Source: CAILZL01 sp050248275
GTDB lineage: Bacteria; Pseudomonadota; Gammaproteobacteria; Steroidobacterales; Steroidobacteraceae
Reading direction: 5' to 3'
DNA length: 8,825 nt
Assembly: GCA_050248275.1 (NCBI GenBank)
Contig: JBFWSR010000037.1
Coordinates: 1-8,825, forward strand
The notes under the pieces were generated by a model. That model was not told the origin of the DNA. It was given only the letters and a program-made list of their open reading frames with translations, and did not search any database. Shown one piece after another: positions 5,707 through 8,825 of the stretch; positions within the stretch are counted from its first letter, which is position 1; each line of letters opens with the position of its first letter. Made by a program: the position numbers and the translations under genes.

Positions 5707-6775
5707 GTGGCTTGAGCGCAGCCAGCACCTGATAAATCTCGCTGATGATGGCCAGGGCGATCGCCTCGGGCGTGATCGCGCCGATGTTCAGGCCCACCGG
5801 CGCACGCAGTCGCTGCCGCAGTTTGCCGATGTCGTTACCCAGATCGGCAAACAAACGCTCGCGGCGCGCTGCCGGTCCGAGCAGGCCGATATAAGGCACA
5901 TTGCTGTCGGCCAGCTGGTGTAGATAAAGCCGGTCGGAGTCGAGGTGATGACTCATGACCACCACCGCGTGATAGTCGTTCAATGGCAACCGCTGTTGCA
6001 GCAGCTCGGGCCGGGCGCACACGATTTGTTCCGCATGGGGAAAACGTGCCGTCATGGCGTAGGCAGGCCGGTGATCATAAAGGGTGGCGTTCCAGCCGAG
6101 AAAACTGCATAGCGTGGCCAACGGTTGCGCATCCGGTCCCGCGCCGAGAATCAGCACGCGTGGCGGTGGGCTGCAGGTCATGATGAAAGCCTGCACGCCA
6201 TTGTCCAGGATATGCAGCGCATCGGAGTACTGATTGGTCAGCAGGGCGCGAATCGCTGTCAGGCTGGATGATGGCCGATCAACATTGCCCAGCGTGGGAT
6301 CAATGTATTCGCCATGATCGAGCAGCAAGCTGCCGACGGACAGCGCAGGCTCAGTGGAGCTGACGATCAATGCCAGCCGAGTGGTCTGATTGGCCTGCCA
6401 TCGTTCGGATAGATGCGCCAGCGGTTGCCAGTGGTTGGCGCTGCTGACCGGCTGCAACAGGATGTCCATCGCGCCTTCGCAGCCCGCGCCCAGACCAAAC
6501 AACTGATCGTCCTCGCTGCGCATGTCGTATTGCACGATGCGCGCCTGCCGGCTGTTCAATACCTGTTGTGCGTGTTCACGCAGGTCACCTTCCAGACAAC
6601 CGCCGGACAACAGACCGGCATATTCACCACTTTGCGCAATCAGCATCTGCGCGCCGGCCTTGCGGTAGGTGGAACCGGCCGTGCGCACGATGGTGGCCAG
6701 CACCATGGCGCGTCGGGCTTCACGTTCCCGGAGAAACAGCGGCAATAGCTGGGCGAAATGCGTATGTATCAGCAT
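5702..6775 (-). CDS. XdhC/CoxI-family protein (molybdenum cofactor handling)
   Basis: A 357-residue soluble protein of the XdhC/CoxI family. Characterised members bind molybdenum cofactor and help its sulfuration and insertion into xanthine dehydrogenase-type enzymes (the Rhodobacter XdhC chaperone, not the Fe-S subunit called XdhC in E. coli). The N-terminal XdhC_CoxI domain (about 10-110) carries TAGSTYRKAGAQML (32-45) and GLLSGGCLEGDL (54-65), with the conserved C60 and E62, then GLGAGCEGAMDIL (94-106) with a second conserved-looking cysteine, C99. The C-terminal Rossmann domain (about 205-347) has the dinucleotide-type loop VLILGAGPDAQPLA (207-220), LGWNATLYDHRP (226-237), MSHHLDSD (274-281) and YIGLLGPAARRERL (295-308). 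The start ATG at 6773-6775 has only a weak AGG about ten bases before it. The gene begins 47 bases after the prc stop on the same strand with no terminator between, so it may be read with prc. No xdhA/B- or cox-type partner lies in the window, so its client enzyme is unknown. Confidence 0.87.
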   Translation of the reverse strand: MLIHTHFAQLLPLFLREREARRAMVLATIVRTAGSTYRKAGAQMLIAQSGEYAGLLSGGCLEGDLREHAQQVLNSRQARIVQYDMRSEDDQLFGLGAGCEGAMDILLQPVSSANHWQPLAHLSERWQANQTTRLALIVSSTEPALSVGSLLLDHGEYIDPTLGNVDRPSSSLTAIRALLTNQYSDALHILDNGVQAFIMTCSPPPRVLILGAGPDAQPLATLCSFLGWNATLYDHRPAYAMTARFPHAEQIVCARPELLQQRLPLNDYHAVVVMSHHLDSDRLYLHQLADSNVPYIGLLGPAARRERLFADLGNDIGKLRQRLRAPVGLNIGAITPEAIALAIISEIYQVLAALKPR

Positions 6776-6822
6776 GCAGATGGCGCCTGGAAAACAGGAT
6801 GCATGCTTCTAATGTCTATTCT

Positions 6823-8825
6823 TTAATTTGATTTGGCGGATTGGGCGGCGGCGTTGAGGTTGCGCCCGCGATCCCACCACAGATCCAGATCGGCAGTGAT
6901 CTCTGCCGCTTCAGCAAGCAGGGCATCGGGTGCTTCTTCCTTTTCCAGCGCCTCGAGGTTGCTGACGGGTTGCAGGCCCAGACTGCGGCGGCGCTGATTC
7001 TCGCGTTCCAGGCGCGTCTTGTCCTGATTTTCGCGTTCCTCCTGCCGTGTTTTCAGATTCAAAGAGATGCTCTTTGTCTTGCGCAAGGCATCGTAGGCAG
7101 AGATGTTCTGCAACAGATATTGATAGTTGGGATCCTGGGCGATGCGTTGTTCGTGCGCCGTCATCAATGAGTTGAGTATGGGCTTGAAGTCATTGCTGCG
7201 CACGAAACTGGCGGGACGAATGCGATCCCAGGGCAGGGCGCTTTCCTGCGTACTTTCTCCCACGTCATCGACACTGATGGCGGAGGCCAGCGTAATGTCC
7301 GGCTCAACGCCGCGATGCTGTGTGCTTTCGCCGGTGATGCGATAGAACTTGCCGGTAGTAATGGTGAGCTGGCCGAAGCCGGGTTCCTTGTTGGCCGCGA
7401 AGCGATCCAGCGGGTACACATTCTGTACAGTGCCCTTGCCGTAGCTTTGTTGACCGATGACCAGGCCGCGTCCGTAGTCCTGAATCGCGCCACTGAAAAT
7501 TTCCGATGCCGAGGCGCTGTAACGGTCAATCAATACGGTCAACGGGCCATTCCACGCCAGATGGTTGTCGGTGTCATCCAAGGCTTCGATCTGGCCACCG
7601 GTTTGCCGCACCTGTACCACCGGACCCGTACCGATGAACAGGCCGGTTAGGCCGATGGCTTCCTGCAGATTGCCACCGCCGTCGGCGCGCAAATCCATGA
7701 CGATGGCCTGCACACCCTCGCTCTTGAGACCCTCGATCAGCTTGCGAACGTCGCGCGTCAGGCTGCGATAGTCAGGATCGCCACGTTGTGCGGCATCGGT
7801 GTCCTGATAAAAACTGGGTACGGTGATGATGCCGACCTTGATGTCCTTGCCATCGCGCTTGATGGTACGGATATTCTGCTTGGCGGCCTGCGCCTCCAGC
7901 GAAATCTTGCTGCGTACCAGACTGATCACCTTTTCGGTCGAGCCGGGTGCGGCGCCGGCAGGCAGAATCTGCAGACGTACGGTGGTGCCGCCCTTGCCGC
8001 GGATCAGTTGCACGACATCGTCAATACGCCAGCCACCGACATCCACCAGCTTGCCATCCTTGCCTTCACCCACGGCGGTGATGCGGTCATTGGCATTGAT
8101 CAGGCCGCTCACCGCCGCAGCGCCGCCGGCGATGACGTTCTGCACGACCACGAAGTCATCCACGACCGACAACGATGCGCCGATGCCTTCGTAGGACAGG
8201 CTCATCTGGATCTTGAATTCATCGGAATTGCGCGGCGAAAAATAGTTGGAGTGCGGGTCGAAGACATGCGCAAAGGAATTCATGAAGATGTCGAACACAT
8301 CTTCATTGGTGATCTTGTCGAGATTCTTCACGGCGCGCTCGTAACGCTTGTGGAGCAGATCCTGGGCTTCCGTCCAGCTTTTACCGGTCAGCATCAGCGA
8401 CAACGCATCGTTCTTGACGCGCTTGCGCCATAGTTCATTCAGTTCGGCTTCATTCTGTGGCCAGGGAGATTTGCTGCGGTCGTATTCGAAAGATTCGTCA
8501 ATCGTGAAATCGGGCTGCTGTTTGAGCAGTTCCAGCGCGTAGTTCAAACGCTCGCGATTGCGGTTCTGGAAACGGTTGTAGACGGTGAATGCGGGATCGA
8601 CCGTACCGCTGATCACGGCGTCGTCCAGTTGATAACGGATGTGCTCGAATTCCTTGATGTCACTGGCCGTGAAATAGCTGCGCGCCGGATCGAGGCTTTC
8701 CAGATAGCGATCCAGCATCACGGATGATACCGGATCGTTGATGGCCGATTGACGATAGTGCGAGCGTTCGATGACCGCGCTGACCAGCTTGCTTACCCGG
8801 CGTTGTTTCTCGGTGGGCGCATAGC
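6823..8825 (-). CDS. prc: Carboxy-terminal processing (tail-specific) protease Prc, N-terminus off window
   Basis: A periplasmic serine protease of family S41 that recognises C-terminal tails; in E. coli it trims penicillin-binding protein 3 and degrades the peptidoglycan hydrolase MepS together with the lipoprotein NlpI. 666 residues are visible and the frame runs open through the right edge; by alignment of the catalytic serine with E. coli Prc (682 residues) about 15-50 residues, including the signal peptide, are missing. The GTG at 8721 is an internal valine codon, not a start: upstream codons read family-like sequence (SHYRQSAINDP). Counting from the first full codon: N-terminal helical domain (1-205) with LDRYLESLDPARSYF; PDZ domain (about 213-287); S41 protease domain (about 328-514) with the nucleophile S438 in YSASASE, D449, and general base K463 in YGKGTVQ; a charged, probably coiled-coil C-terminal region (about 586-617, NLKTRQEERENQ onward). 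The Ser/Lys spacing of 25 equals that of the E. coli enzyme. The XdhC-like gene follows after 47 bases. Confidence 0.96.
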   Translation of the reverse strand, partial: YAPTEKQRRVSKLVSAVIERSHYRQSAINDPVSSVMLDRYLESLDPARSYFTASDIKEFEHIRYQLDDAVISGTVDPAFTVYNRFQNRNRERLNYALELLKQQPDFTIDESFEYDRSKSPWPQNEAELNELWRKRVKNDALSLMLTGKSWTEAQDLLHKRYERAVKNLDKITNEDVFDIFMNSFAHVFDPHSNYFSPRNSDEFKIQMSLSYEGIGASLSVVDDFVVVQNVIAGGAAAVSGLINANDRITAVGEGKDGKLVDVGGWRIDDVVQLIRGKGGTTVRLQILPAGAAPGSTEKVISLVRSKISLEAQAAKQNIRTIKRDGKDIKVGIITVPSFYQDTDAAQRGDPDYRSLTRDVRKLIEGLKSEGVQAIVMDLRADGGGNLQEAIGLTGLFIGTGPVVQVRQTGGQIEALDDTDNHLAWNGPLTVLIDRYSASASEIFSGAIQDYGRGLVIGQQSYGKGTVQNVYPLDRFAANKEPGFGQLTITTGKFYRITGESTQHRGVEPDITLASAISVDDVGESTQESALPWDRIRPASFVRSNDFKPILNSLMTAHEQRIAQDPNYQYLLQNISAYDALRKTKSISLNLKTRQEERENQDKTRLERENQRRRSLGLQPVSNLEALEKEEAPDALLAEAAEITADLDLWWDRGRNLNAAAQSAKSN

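Noticed and set aside
6776..6822. Possible terminator between prc and the XdhC-like gene
   Set aside because: Only a 4-bp CCTG/CAGG stem and a GCATGC palindrome are present, without a T-tract; too weak to call.
7786..8433. 215-codon plus-strand frame opposite prc
   Set aside because: Antisense to the conserved helical and PDZ domains of Prc; no ribosome binding site or recognisable domain.

Overview
The window is an ordinary chromosomal housekeeping segment of a proteobacterium, most likely a gammaproteobacterium. The base composition is moderately GC-rich, codon use is rich in CTG, and the protein sequences (ValS, RNase R, RlmB, and the long 'tail-specific protease' form of Prc) resemble the gammaproteobacterial versions as I remember them. 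No mobile element, CRISPR array, phage gene or defence module is visible. The assignment to class is an inference from protein similarity, not a database result.

Layout, left to right. (1) 1-839, minus: the first 279 codons of valyl-tRNA synthetase (valS), cut by the window edge, with a consensus TATAAT box just upstream and no visible Shine-Dalgarno. (2) 1002-2234, plus: a Bcr/CflA-type major facilitator drug exporter, divergent from valS across a 162-bp gap. (3) 2301-2334: a strong terminator hairpin whose T-tract lies on the minus strand; it ends the tRNA transcript and probably also helps end the transporter mRNA. (4) 2379-2463, minus: tRNA-Leu(CAG) with encoded CCA, driven by a near-consensus promoter at 2509-2537 with a GC-rich discriminator. 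(5) 2619-5683, plus: a two-gene operon of rnr (RNase R) and rlmB (23S rRNA 2'-O-methyltransferase), joined by an ATGA start/stop overlap. (6) 5702-6775, minus: an XdhC/CoxI-family protein, convergent with rlmB across an 18-bp gap. (7) 6823-8825, minus: prc, the periplasmic tail-specific protease, nearly complete but missing its N-terminal signal peptide beyond the right edge.

Most of the segment serves translation and quality control: charging of tRNA-Val, supply of the tRNA that reads CTG leucine codons, RNA decay and rRNA maturation by RNase R, G2251-type rRNA methylation by RlmB, and periplasmic proteolysis by Prc. The exporter and the XdhC-like protein look like accessory genes set among them. 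All gaps between genes are under 170 bp. The least explained stretch is the 155-bp divergent region between the tRNA and rnr, which holds several short dyads. I did not find a convincing undescribed system; the findings listed are modest oddities.
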